A DNA stretch of 34,878 nt, taken from contig JAHCMJ010000010.1 of the NCBI GenBank assembly GCA_019192485.1, forward strand, positions 1 through 34,878, given 5' to 3'. This DNA is from Cyclobacteriaceae bacterium HetDA_MAG_MS6 (GTDB taxonomy: Bacteria; Bacteroidota; Bacteroidia; Cytophagales; Cyclobacteriaceae). This document shows, in pieces, positions 8,657 to 17,354 of this stretch. Below the pieces are notes generated by a model. The model worked only from the letters and a program-made list of their open reading frames with translations. It did not search any database and was not told the origin of the DNA. The first letter of the stretch is position 1, and every line of letters begins with the position of its first letter. Made by a program: the position numbers and the translations under genes.

Positions 8657-9037
8657 TCAAATTGAATCCATTTCGTCACGCAATTTCTTTGGTAGACCTT
8701 GTACAATAAGGTCGTAGGAGTCATCCACCCAATTGTAAACAAGCTTATCTCCTACTCCTTCATTAACTCGTACAGTGTTCCAATGTTGTTTATTCATATG
8801 ATAGCCAGGGCTAACCTCCTCGTACAATTCCCTCAATTCCACCGCTTTTTCTGGTTCACATTTTAGATTAACAGATACGAAATCATCAACATTGGCCAGC
8901 GCAAACATCTTTCCCATGACCTTAAAAACCAATGTATTTTGATCAAACGGAAAACTCTCTGTTACTCCTTTTTTAGTCAGGCAATATGCTCGCAGTTGCT
9001 CAATGTCCATACTGATATTTAAAAAAATTGGTATCAA
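8657..9037 (-). CDS. MmcQ/YjbR-like protein (likely start ATG at 9010)
   Basis: MDIEQLRAYCLTKKGVTESFPFDQNTLVFKVMGKMFALA...GYHMNKQHWNTV, typical of the family. Confidence 0.85.
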   Translation of the reverse strand: MIPIFLNISMDIEQLRAYCLTKKGVTESFPFDQNTLVFKVMGKMFALANVDDFVSVNLKCEPEKAVELRELYEEVSPGYHMNKQHWNTVRVNEGVGDKLVYNWVDDSYDLIVQGLPKKLRDEMDSI

Positions 9038-9136
9038 CTCTTACAATACCTCATCCAAAATCGACTGATTTCGGGAGGAACTTAGCGTCAACTCTGAACC
9101 TTTCCCCCTTATGATTATGTGATATTTTTCTTTTTT

Positions 9137-9361
9137 TCACAAAACCCTTCTGAAAATCCAAATAATCAAGGCCACTAAAAACATGATGATAGAAATCTTA
9201 TTGATTCCATGCATCATCCTTAGATTAAAGTTTGGCTTGCGATTTGGGTCTTTCTTACGAAAGAAATAGAAGAGCACCTCTTTGAAATCAAAATAATAAC
9301 CTGTCCCTTTTTGCTCCTTACTCCGATCCTTATTTTCCATATCAATATTGGCTTTAATCAT
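9137..9361 (-). CDS. small conserved membrane protein, translationally coupled to ispG (ATGA overlap)
   Basis: GYYFDFKEVLFYFFRKKDPNRKPNFNLRMMHGINKISIIMFL + C-terminal TM; ATG at 9361-9359 overlaps the ispG TGA at 9360-9358. Confidence 0.7.
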   Translation of the reverse strand: MIKANIDMENKDRSKEQKGTGYYFDFKEVLFYFFRKKDPNRKPNFNLRMMHGINKISIIMFLVALIIWIFRRVL

Positions 9362-11313
9362 ACCGCTTCAGGTTCGGCCCACTCTCCGTTCGCCTTGATG
9401 AGCTCTATCAGTTCATCAAGGGCATACGTGGAATCCACTCCCCTTTTCATGACTTCTTTACCTTTGTATAAAGTGATCTTGCCTTTGCCCGAACCCACAT
9501 ACCCGTAGTCTGCATCAGCCATTTCTCCAGGGCCATTCACAATACACCCCATTATACCAATCTTGATGCCTTTCAGATGATCCGTACGTTTTCTGATCAT
9601 TGCGGTAGTCTCCTGTAGATCAAATAGCGTTCGACCACAGGAAGGGCAAGAAATGTACTCCGTCTTGGTGATCCTTGTTCTAGCCGCTTGCAAAACCCCA
9701 AATGCTGTCTCATTTGTTAGTTTAGCTGACTTCACATCTTTTCCATTCTCAAGAATAACACCATCTCCAATACCATCAAGAAGCAGGCCTCCAATATCCG
9801 TAGCTGCTGAAAGCATAAACTGATCAGATGAGAGCCCATGATACTGTCTTTTGAAAATGACTGGAATAGTAAGATTTTGAGACATAAGCTCTATCACGAA
9901 TCTTCTCAAACTTGCCATGGCATGATAGTTCTTAGTTTCCAAAATCAGCACTAAGTTCCTTTTGTCTTTAAGTTGAGAGATGATCCCTAAATCTTTATCC
10001 GCATCCACTAGAACAAAGTTTAATGCTGGATGGTAAATAGTCGAATCACTCAACTGCCTCAGATTCATTAAAGGCCGAGCCCTTTGATTGTCTGTCTGCT
10101 GGACCCAAGTTTGATAGTCTAGCACTTCGATCAAGCCATTCGGTAGCATGAAATTGATGGGCCTTTCACCAGTATAGATGTAGTCGCTACCCAGATCATT
10201 CATTCCCCATTTATCAAGCTCTGGCAGATACGAATGCCCAATTGCTTTCAAATCTTTGACGGTGATTTCAGCTTGCGAAGAGAAGTCAGCAATTACTCGA
10301 GGAACGTTACCTCCGCCTATATTCCCTACTTCCAAAGTCTGTCTACGGCTATAGCTGTAGGGATCTATTGGATAATCCTGAACATCAGCTATACGTTGGT
10401 GATCAGATCTGCCAACAAGCCTATCCACCAGCATCTGTGCAACGGGTGCCTCAGCTTCGGGTTCTTCTGTAAGAGACACACGCACGGTATCTCCCAGACC
10501 ATCCTCCAACAAGGTTCCGATGCCAACAGCAGACTTAATCCGCCCATCTTCGGCCTCGCCTGCTTCTGTCACTCCCAGATGCAAAGGGTATGGCTCTAAA
10601 CCTTCTTCGTCAAGTTTGCTCACTAAAAGCCTGTAAGCCTGGACCATCACTTGAGTATTGCTGGCCTTCATGGACAGTACAATATCATGATAATCCATGT
10701 CCTCACAAATTCGAAGAAATTCCAATGCAGACTCCACCATGCCCAGAGGTGTATCTCCGTACCTACTCATGATTCGGTCGGACAGTGAGCCATGATTAGT
10801 GCCTATCCTCATGGCAGTTCCATATTCTTTACAAATCTTCACCAGGGGTGTGAATTTCTCCCTGATCCGATCAAGCTCTTCCTGATAGCTGCTATCAGTG
10901 TAGTCCAGTTCTTCAAACCGCTTCTTATCGGCATAGTTACCTGGATTGATCCGTACTTTCTCTACAATTCGGGCAGCTAATTCCGCTGCATTCGGCGTGA
11001 AATGAATATCGGCTACCAGTGGAACATGATAACCCCTAGCACCTAATTGCTTCTTTATTTCTTCCAGGTTCTGCGCTTCTTTCATGCTTGGAGCAGTGAT
11101 CCGAACATACTCACAACCTGCGTTAACCATACGGATGACCTGCTCCACCGAACCTTTGGTATTAAGTGTATCCACTGTAGTCATTGACTGTACTCGAATA
11201 GGGTATTTGCCCCCAAGTGGCACATCTCCAATTTGTACAACTCGGGTATGTCGTCTAGCGTAATGAGTCAGGCTGTTGCAATAGTTGATTTTCTCAGTTA
11301 CGGAGTGGTCCAT
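9358..11313 (-). CDS. ispG: (E)-4-hydroxy-3-methylbut-2-enyl-diphosphate synthase, large three-domain form
   Basis: VQIGDVPLGGKYPIRVQSMTTVDT; C-terminal [4Fe-4S] cysteines ISCPSCGRTLFDLQ and GIMGCIVNGPGEMADADYGYVG; about 650 aa with the inserted middle domain. Confidence 0.97.
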   Translation of the reverse strand: MDHSVTEKINYCNSLTHYARRHTRVVQIGDVPLGGKYPIRVQSMTTVDTLNTKGSVEQVIRMVNAGCEYVRITAPSMKEAQNLEEIKKQLGARGYHVPLVADIHFTPNAAELAARIVEKVRINPGNYADKKRFEELDYTDSSYQEELDRIREKFTPLVKICKEYGTAMRIGTNHGSLSDRIMSRYGDTPLGMVESALEFLRICEDMDYHDIVLSMKASNTQVMVQAYRLLVSKLDEEGLEPYPLHLGVTEAGEAEDGRIKSAVGIGTLLEDGLGDTVRVSLTEEPEAEAPVAQMLVDRLVGRSDHQRIADVQDYPIDPYSYSRRQTLEVGNIGGGNVPRVIADFSSQAEITVKDLKAIGHSYLPELDKWGMNDLGSDYIYTGERPINFMLPNGLIEVLDYQTWVQQTDNQRARPLMNLRQLSDSTIYHPALNFVLVDADKDLGIISQLKDKRNLVLILETKNYHAMASLRRFVIELMSQNLTIPVIFKRQYHGLSSDQFMLSAATDIGGLLLDGIGDGVILENGKDVKSAKLTNETAFGVLQAARTRITKTEYISCPSCGRTLFDLQETTAMIRKRTDHLKGIKIGIMGCIVNGPGEMADADYGYVGSGKGKITLYKGKEVMKRGVDSTYALDELIELIKANGEWAEPEAV

Positions 11314-11341
11314 TTAAGCTATTTGTAGAGTCTGAATTGTG

Positions 11342-11349
11342 CAAAAATA
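11342..11349 (-). promoter_or_regulatory. candidate Bacteroidota -7 box TATTTTTG (TAnnTTTG) upstream of ispG
   Basis: Reverse complement of caaaaata, 28 nt from the ispG ATG; no clear -33 TTG seen. Confidence 0.3.
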
Positions 11350-11393
11350 ACTGGTTTATCAGGTATTAAGTTTTGGAAATTGAGGTATTGATG

Positions 11394-12110
11394 TTACAAA
11401 TCACCTAATTGAGGCCTTATAAGAATGTCCTCTACTACTGCCCTATCGCTGAGCCTGTAAGTGGCGAGCACCATATCTGCAACATCTTCTGGTTTCATTA
11501 GCCTGTCTTCTTCCAAATCTACACCGTCCCAACTAGAGGTAAAGGTAGCTCCAGGAAGTAAAGAGGATACTTTTATTCCGTATTCCTTTAGCTCAGCCCG
11601 CAATACCTTTGACATGCCATACATGGCAAACTTCGTGATACAGTAGGATCCTCCATTTTCATATGCCATGATACTGGCTGTCGAGCAAATATTGAAAATA
11701 TAACCTCTTTTTGCTTCTTTCATCAATGGAATGACCCCCCGTGAAAGGTGATAGGCACTGTAAACATTTGTTTCCATCAACCTTTCCAGGACACCTTGCT
11801 CTTCCTCATGAATTTGCCCTGGGACGAATACACCTGTGTTATTAACCAATACCTCTATTGGTTTTCCTAGCAACTTGACAAAATCAATAAAGTCCTCAAC
11901 GCCTTCCTTTTTGGCCAGATCACATGATATGACGTGTATCTTCGAGTTGAATTCACTTTCCACTTCCCGCTTAAGTTGTTGCAATGAATCCTCACCTCTG
12001 GCACAACTTACGATTGAAAATCCCTCCTGAGCAAACATTTTAACTATAGCCTTACCTATTCCTTTTGATCCTCCGGTGACTACCACCAATTTATCCTGAT
12101 TAGTCATCAT
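11394..12110 (-). CDS. short-chain dehydrogenase/reductase
   Basis: TGGSKGIGKA nucleotide-binding motif, NNTG, catalytic S...YCITK. Confidence 0.92.
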   Translation of the reverse strand: MMTNQDKLVVVTGGSKGIGKAIVKMFAQEGFSIVSCARGEDSLQQLKREVESEFNSKIHVISCDLAKKEGVEDFIDFVKLLGKPIEVLVNNTGVFVPGQIHEEEQGVLERLMETNVYSAYHLSRGVIPLMKEAKRGYIFNICSTASIMAYENGGSYCITKFAMYGMSKVLRAELKEYGIKVSSLLPGATFTSSWDGVDLEEDRLMKPEDVADMVLATYRLSDRAVVEDILIRPQLGDL

Positions 12111-12183
12111 GTTTAATTTTTCTACAATTTATAGCAAGCTCCCGGCATCGGATATCAACTGGTATTATTAATTTCGATCATAC

Positions 12184-12915
12184 ATGACGAGCTTCGGTAA
12201 ATATCTTATTTTCATTAAAAACCTCCTGGTTAGACGTGAGTCGTTCAAGACCTATGTAAAACTGACAATAGATGAGTGTGTCAATGTCGGCGTTAACTCC
12301 ATCTTTATCGTTACGATCGTATCCGTATTCATGGGAGCGGTGACTACAGTGCAGACAGCTCACAATCTGGTCAGCCCCTTTATCCCTGACTATGTGATCT
12401 CGTTAGTTGTTAGGGATATGACTATCCTTGAGCTTGCTCCCACTATCATTGCTATCATCTTTGCGGGAAAGGTGGGTTCCAATATCGCAGGAGAACTAGG
12501 AACTATGCGAATTACAGAGCAAATTGATGCGCTGGAGATCATGGGTATCAATGCCAACTCGTACTTGGTTTTGCCTAAAGTAATCGCCAGTATTATTATG
12601 TACCCCATGCTAGTTGTTATTTCAGCATTCCTCACTATATACGGCGGTTATGCCACAGGGATATTGACTGGTTTGGTATCGGGACCAGACTATATCTACG
12701 GCATTCGATTCGAGTTCATAGAAGAAAACGTGTCTTTCGCATTGACCAAATCTATTGTCTTTGCCTTTTTAGTAGCTTCTATTTCTTCGTACAAGGGCTT
12801 CTATACGGATGGCGGCGCACTTGAAGTAGGAAAGGCATCTACCAGTGCTGTCACCAATAGTTGCATAGCCATATTACTAGCTGATTATGGTTTGGCTCAA
12901 TTATTCCTGGCATGA
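12184..12915 (+). CDS. mlaE: MlaE-family ABC transporter permease
   Basis: Polytopic; ELAPTIIAIIFAGKVGSNIAGELGTMRITEQIDALEIMGINANSYLVLPKVIA is the MlaE/YrbE signature. Confidence 0.93.
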   Translation: MTSFGKYLIFIKNLLVRRESFKTYVKLTIDECVNVGVNSIFIVTIVSVFMGAVTTVQTAHNLVSPFIPDYVISLVVRDMTILELAPTIIAIIFAGKVGSNIAGELGTMRITEQIDALEIMGINANSYLVLPKVIASIIMYPMLVVISAFLTIYGGYATGILTGLVSGPDYIYGIRFEFIEENVSFALTKSIVFAFLVASISSYKGFYTDGGALEVGKASTSAVTNSCIAILLADYGLAQLFLA

Positions 12916-13655
12916 TAGAAATAGAAAACATAGCAAAGGCATTTGGAGGCAAACAAGTTTTGTCGGGCATAGATGGCACATTTGAAAAAGGTAAAGCCAA
13001 CCTAATTATAGGGGCTAGTGGTACTGGCAAAAGCGTGCTCCTCAAAAATATTGTAGGCCTGGTCCAACCTGATACAGGGCAAGTGCTTTACAATGGAAGG
13101 TGTTTCACTGGCGCCACTAAAGAGCTACAGACGGAAATCCGAAGAGAAATTGGGATGCTCTTCCAAGGTGGAGCCCTATTCGATAGCAAAAATGTAGAGG
13201 AAAACGTCATGTTTCCGCTGGACGTGCTGACCAAACAATCCAAAGAGGAGAAAATTGAGCGAGTCAACTTCTGCCTGGAGAGAGTGGGGCTGGAAAATGT
13301 AAACAAAAAAATGCCCTCGGAAATCAGTGGTGGCATGAAAAAAAGAGTTGGTATCGCCAGAGCAATTGTCAACCAACCTAATTATCTTTTCTGCGATGAA
13401 CCCAATTCGGGATTAGACCCACAAACATCCATCAGAATTGATAACCTGATCAAGGATATTACAGATGAACTAAACATAACAACAGTAGTCGTGACCCATG
13501 ATATGAACTCTGTTATAGAGATAGGCGATAAGATCATGTTTCTTTTTGAAGGTGAAAAAGTATGGGAAGGTAGCAGTGTAGATATTATGAAGTCCGAGGT
13601 AAAGTCATTGAATGATTTTGTCTTTGCAACCCGACTGATGCAAAGCTTGCGATAA
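12912..13655 (+). CDS. mlaF: MlaF-like ABC transporter ATPase
   Basis: Walker A GASGTGKS, signature SGGMKKR, Walker B LFCDEPNSGLDP; overlaps the mlaE stop by 4 bp. Confidence 0.93.
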   Translation: MIEIENIAKAFGGKQVLSGIDGTFEKGKANLIIGASGTGKSVLLKNIVGLVQPDTGQVLYNGRCFTGATKELQTEIRREIGMLFQGGALFDSKNVEENVMFPLDVLTKQSKEEKIERVNFCLERVGLENVNKKMPSEISGGMKKRVGIARAIVNQPNYLFCDEPNSGLDPQTSIRIDNLIKDITDELNITTVVVTHDMNSVIEIGDKIMFLFEGEKVWEGSSVDIMKSEVKSLNDFVFATRLMQSLR

Positions 13656-13660
13656 AATCA

Positions 13661-14329
13661 TCAAATGCCTTTGGCACTCGGATAATACACCAGAGTGATT
13701 TCCTGCGTCAAAAACTTCTTTTTGTAGACCAGGCTTGATCTAGGGTCTGGAATGCTCAAGTCCCGTAGGCCCTGACTCAATCTAAATGCGAACTCCAATG
13801 ACCTGTATTTGATCCCTAAATTCAGGAAAATGCCCATATCATGACGTTTCATGTGAGTTAGTTCTCCTCGCGGTGTTGCATTAGACAATTCCTTGTCCTC
13901 GAAGAGAATCTTTGTAAACCCACTATCCAAAGTCGCTTTACCAGATAGGGCTAGGGTCTGGTACACCCCAACCCCGCCTATCAAATTAATAGCTCTTCTC
14001 CATGGAAAATTAACATTGAATCCTACGGGGAATTTCATGAAATTGATTTTTTGTCTGGCTCTGATCGCAGGGAACTCTGTTATGGTCTGTTGATAAATGA
14101 TTGCAGTATTGATCTCAAAAAAAGAGAACAACGGTTGATAAAAGTTGTAACCGAAAACCGCCCCAGGTCTGCTGGTAGTTTGATATAGGTTTAGGAAAGG
14201 ACTAGAATCATATTGGGCCAATTTGTAAGTAATGGTAGACTTATTGATACCTGCCATAATACCAAATCGCTGTTGACCTGCTGTCACCCAACTAATAGCA
14301 ACGAAGAAAAGGATTAAGGATTGCTTCAC
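13661..14329 (-). CDS. outer-membrane beta-barrel (PorT-like) protein
   Basis: Signal peptide, then amphipathic strands (FGIMAGINKS..., VFGYNFYQPLFSFFEINTAIIYQQ...). Confidence 0.7.
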   Translation of the reverse strand: MKQSLILFFVAISWVTAGQQRFGIMAGINKSTITYKLAQYDSSPFLNLYQTTSRPGAVFGYNFYQPLFSFFEINTAIIYQQTITEFPAIRARQKINFMKFPVGFNVNFPWRRAINLIGGVGVYQTLALSGKATLDSGFTKILFEDKELSNATPRGELTHMKRHDMGIFLNLGIKYRSLEFAFRLSQGLRDLSIPDPRSSLVYKKKFLTQEITLVYYPSAKGI

Positions 14330-14470
14330 ATTCTCAAAAACAGATAACCTCTCAAATACGCGCCACCCCTATCTCGCAAAACAATTTAAGAAAACAATCT
14401 ACCTCCGGCCCATATCTACGAGCATTACACCACACGCACAGCAAAACTAACGCTCATCAATATCAAGGGG

Positions 14471-14492
14471 TATCTAAAATTTCTTGTAGATA
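14471..14492. repeat. inverted repeat TATCTA-n10-TAGATA in the divergent promoter region upstream of the M16 peptidase gene
   Basis: Direct reading of the sequence. Confidence 0.5.
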
Positions 14493-14554
14493 ATTTTAAT
14501 GTTCCGGAATATTGCTACACTTTCGGCTTATACAACAGAGAAATTCCATCCATT

Positions 14555-17353
14555 ATGATACGACCAATTTCCAAATGGTTTCCATTGCTGCTCCTATTAC
14601 TCATCTCATCTACTGGATTTGGGCAGTCTATCCCGCTAAACCCTGATGTAAAGATTGGTACACTCAAGAATGGGTTTAAGTACTATATTCTAAAAAATGG
14701 ATACCCGGAAAAGAGAGTTGAGTTTAGGCTCGTAGTAAACGCTGGATCCATGCAAGAAGACGAAGATCAATTGGGCCTCGCCCACTTCGTGGAACACATG
14801 GCATTCAATGGCAGCAAGAATTTTGAAAAAAATGAATTGGTTGACTTCCTTCAATCTGTAGGTGTCGAGTTTGGTGCAGACCTCAACGCCTATACCAGTT
14901 TTGAAGAAACCGTATACATCCTACCCCTACCAACTGATGATGACGAGATCCTTGATAAAGGCTACACTGTCCTTCAGGATTGGGCAGGTGGTCTAAGTTT
15001 TGACCCGGAGGAGATAGACAAAGAAAGAGGTGTAGTGACCGAAGAATGGCGTATCGGCCGGGGTGCACAGCAGCGAATGCGTGATGAGTACTTCCCTATT
15101 CTTTTCAAGGACTCCAGATATGCTGATCGACTCCCCATAGGCACCAAAGAAATCATCAACGGCGCTCCTTACGAAACTGTAAAGAGGTTTTACACAGATT
15201 GGTACAGACCCGACCTGATGGCACTTGTTGTTGTTGGAGATATCGACGTTGCAGCTACAGAAACGGAAATCAAAAAAAGATTCGGAAAGCTAAAACCTGT
15301 CAAGGACCCCAGGTCAAAGATTTCCAATACCATCCCTAACCATGACGAAACTTATGTAGCTATTACGAAAGACAAAGAAAACTCGTTTTCAGTAGTACAG
15401 TTGATCTACAAGCAAGACAAGCAGAAAGAAGAAACCTTAAGTGATTTCAGGGGCTACTATTTACAAACACTTTACAATATCATGATGGGAAGTAGGCTCA
15501 GCGAATTGACGCAAAAAGCTGACCCCCCATTCATATTTGGTAATTCGAGTTACAGCGGATTTGTCCGAGCTGGAGATAACTATTCATCCTTTGCAGTAGT
15601 TGGCGAAACTGGTTTCGCGCAAGGGATCGAAACCTTGGCCATAGAAAACGAGCGAGTTAAAAAATATGGCTTCACTCCAAGTGAACTAGATAGGGCCATC
15701 AAAGAATTAGAAAGTAGCCTGGAACAGTCCTTGAAAGAAAAGGGTAAAACGGAATCAGATCGTCTCGTTGGAGAGTTAGTTCGAAATTTCCTGGAAAATG
15801 AACCAATCCCGGGAATACAGTTTGAGTACGATTTTTTTAAGGAAATAGCTCCTACCATTCAGGTAAATGAAGTTAACGCCCTTGCCAGTAAGTGGATCAA
15901 AGACCAGGATCGCGTGGTAATTGTGATGGGAGTGGATAAAGAGGGGGTTGTTCTGCCGACCGAAGAACAGGTGCTGGAGGCTTTGGACATCAAGGATTTG
16001 GCAATTGAACCTTATGAGGATGTAGTGAGTGACGAAGGGCTGATTAGTTCATTGCCTCCTGCTGGTACCGTAACTACTAATGAGCTAATCGAACCCGTTG
16101 ATGTTTCGGAAATCACATTATCTAACGGCGTCAAAATCGTTTTAAAAAGTACCGATTTTAAAAATGACGAAATCCTGATGACGGCATTTAGCTATGGGGG
16201 TCACTCTGTTTGCAAAGATGAAGATTACATCTCAGCGTCAAATGCTTCGGGGATTATCAATCAAAGTGGTATTAGCAAATTTTCAGCTATAGATCTCAAT
16301 AAAATGTTAGCTGGCAAAACCGTGCAAGTAGGCCCATACATAGGTGAGCTTCGAGAGGGACTCAATGGGTCATCCTCTCCAGAAGACTTTGAAATTATGC
16401 TACAGCTGGCACACCTATATTTCACAGCTCCCAGAAAAGATGAGACAGCTTTCAAATCTCTTATCCAGCGCAGTAAACAATACTTTCAAAACTTGATGGC
16501 CAATCCTCAATTCTACTACAATGACAAATTGAGTCGCATCATGACCTCCGATCACCCACGGGGCGGCGGCTTTCCTACCCCAGAGCAGATGGATCAAATA
16601 GATTTTGATAAAGTACATGAGATATTTGCAGATCGATTTCTTGATCCTCAAAACTTCACTTTCTTTTTTGTCGGCAACATTGATCAAGAAATAGCTGTAC
16701 CACTCTTTGAGCAATACCTGGGGAGTTTGCCAACCGTAGAAAGAATCGAAGATATGGTAGATCTGGGCATTAGACCGCCTAAAAACATCAAGAAAAACAT
16801 ATATAAGGGGGAAGATGAGAAAAGCTTTGTCACCTTAAGTTTTCGAGATGAAGATGACCTGTCACCGGATGATGCCTTCTTGCTAAATGCTCTTGGAGAG
16901 GTCATCTCCAACAGACTGATCGAGCTACTCAGAGAAGATGAAAGCGGTGTTTATTCTGTCAATGCATCCGCCGGAGCCACCAAATATCCTTATCCCAATT
17001 ATCGGATGACAGTTAGATTTCCCTGCGGTCCTGAAAACGTTGACAAACTGATCCAGGCTACTCTCGACGAGCTAAATAATATAAAAGAAAACGGTGTATC
17101 AGATGAGGACGTGAAAAAGGTCGCTGAAGCCAAGCAGAATGATTGGGAAGAAAACCTGAAAAACAACGATTGGTGGCTTCGCCGATTAAGTAACTATTAC
17201 TACACCAAGACGGATCTCAAGAGCTACTACAATTTCCAAAAGCGTGTCAAAGACTTAAACGCTGAGGCATTGCGGCAGACCGCTCAAAAATACCTGGATC
17301 TAGACAATTTCATCCAGGTGGTTTTATATCCTGAACCCATGCAAAAGGAATGA
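14555..17353 (+). CDS. M16 family zinc metallopeptidase (two-domain)
   Basis: Signal peptide; HFVEH inverted zinc motif in LGLAHFVEHMAFNGSKNF; ~930 aa with a second, inactive-looking half. Confidence 0.95.
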   Translation: MIRPISKWFPLLLLLLISSTGFGQSIPLNPDVKIGTLKNGFKYYILKNGYPEKRVEFRLVVNAGSMQEDEDQLGLAHFVEHMAFNGSKNFEKNELVDFLQSVGVEFGADLNAYTSFEETVYILPLPTDDDEILDKGYTVLQDWAGGLSFDPEEIDKERGVVTEEWRIGRGAQQRMRDEYFPILFKDSRYADRLPIGTKEIINGAPYETVKRFYTDWYRPDLMALVVVGDIDVAATETEIKKRFGKLKPVKDPRSKISNTIPNHDETYVAITKDKENSFSVVQLIYKQDKQKEETLSDFRGYYLQTLYNIMMGSRLSELTQKADPPFIFGNSSYSGFVRAGDNYSSFAVVGETGFAQGIETLAIENERVKKYGFTPSELDRAIKELESSLEQSLKEKGKTESDRLVGELVRNFLENEPIPGIQFEYDFFKEIAPTIQVNEVNALASKWIKDQDRVVIVMGVDKEGVVLPTEEQVLEALDIKDLAIEPYEDVVSDEGLISSLPPAGTVTTNELIEPVDVSEITLSNGVKIVLKSTDFKNDEILMTAFSYGGHSVCKDEDYISASNASGIINQSGISKFSAIDLNKMLAGKTVQVGPYIGELREGLNGSSSPEDFEIMLQLAHLYFTAPRKDETAFKSLIQRSKQYFQNLMANPQFYYNDKLSRIMTSDHPRGGGFPTPEQMDQIDFDKVHEIFADRFLDPQNFTFFFVGNIDQEIAVPLFEQYLGSLPTVERIEDMVDLGIRPPKNIKKNIYKGEDEKSFVTLSFRDEDDLSPDDAFLLNALGEVISNRLIELLREDESGVYSVNASAGATKYPYPNYRMTVRFPCGPENVDKLIQATLDELNNIKENGVSDEDVKKVAEAKQNDWEENLKNNDWWLRRLSNYYYTKTDLKSYYNFQKRVKDLNAEALRQTAQKYLDLDNFIQVVLYPEPMQKE

Positions 17354-17354
17354 A

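Noticed and set aside
9040-9136. Possible terminator or small RNA in the AT-rich gap between the YjbR-like gene and the small membrane protein
   Set aside because: T-rich runs are present but I found no convincing GC stem.
10234-10599. 121-aa plus-strand ORF
   Set aside because: Antisense inside ispG with no recognisable features.
12111-12183. Possible TAnnTTTG promoter for mlaE (TAATTTCG)
   Set aside because: One mismatch and no -33 element seen; too weak to report.
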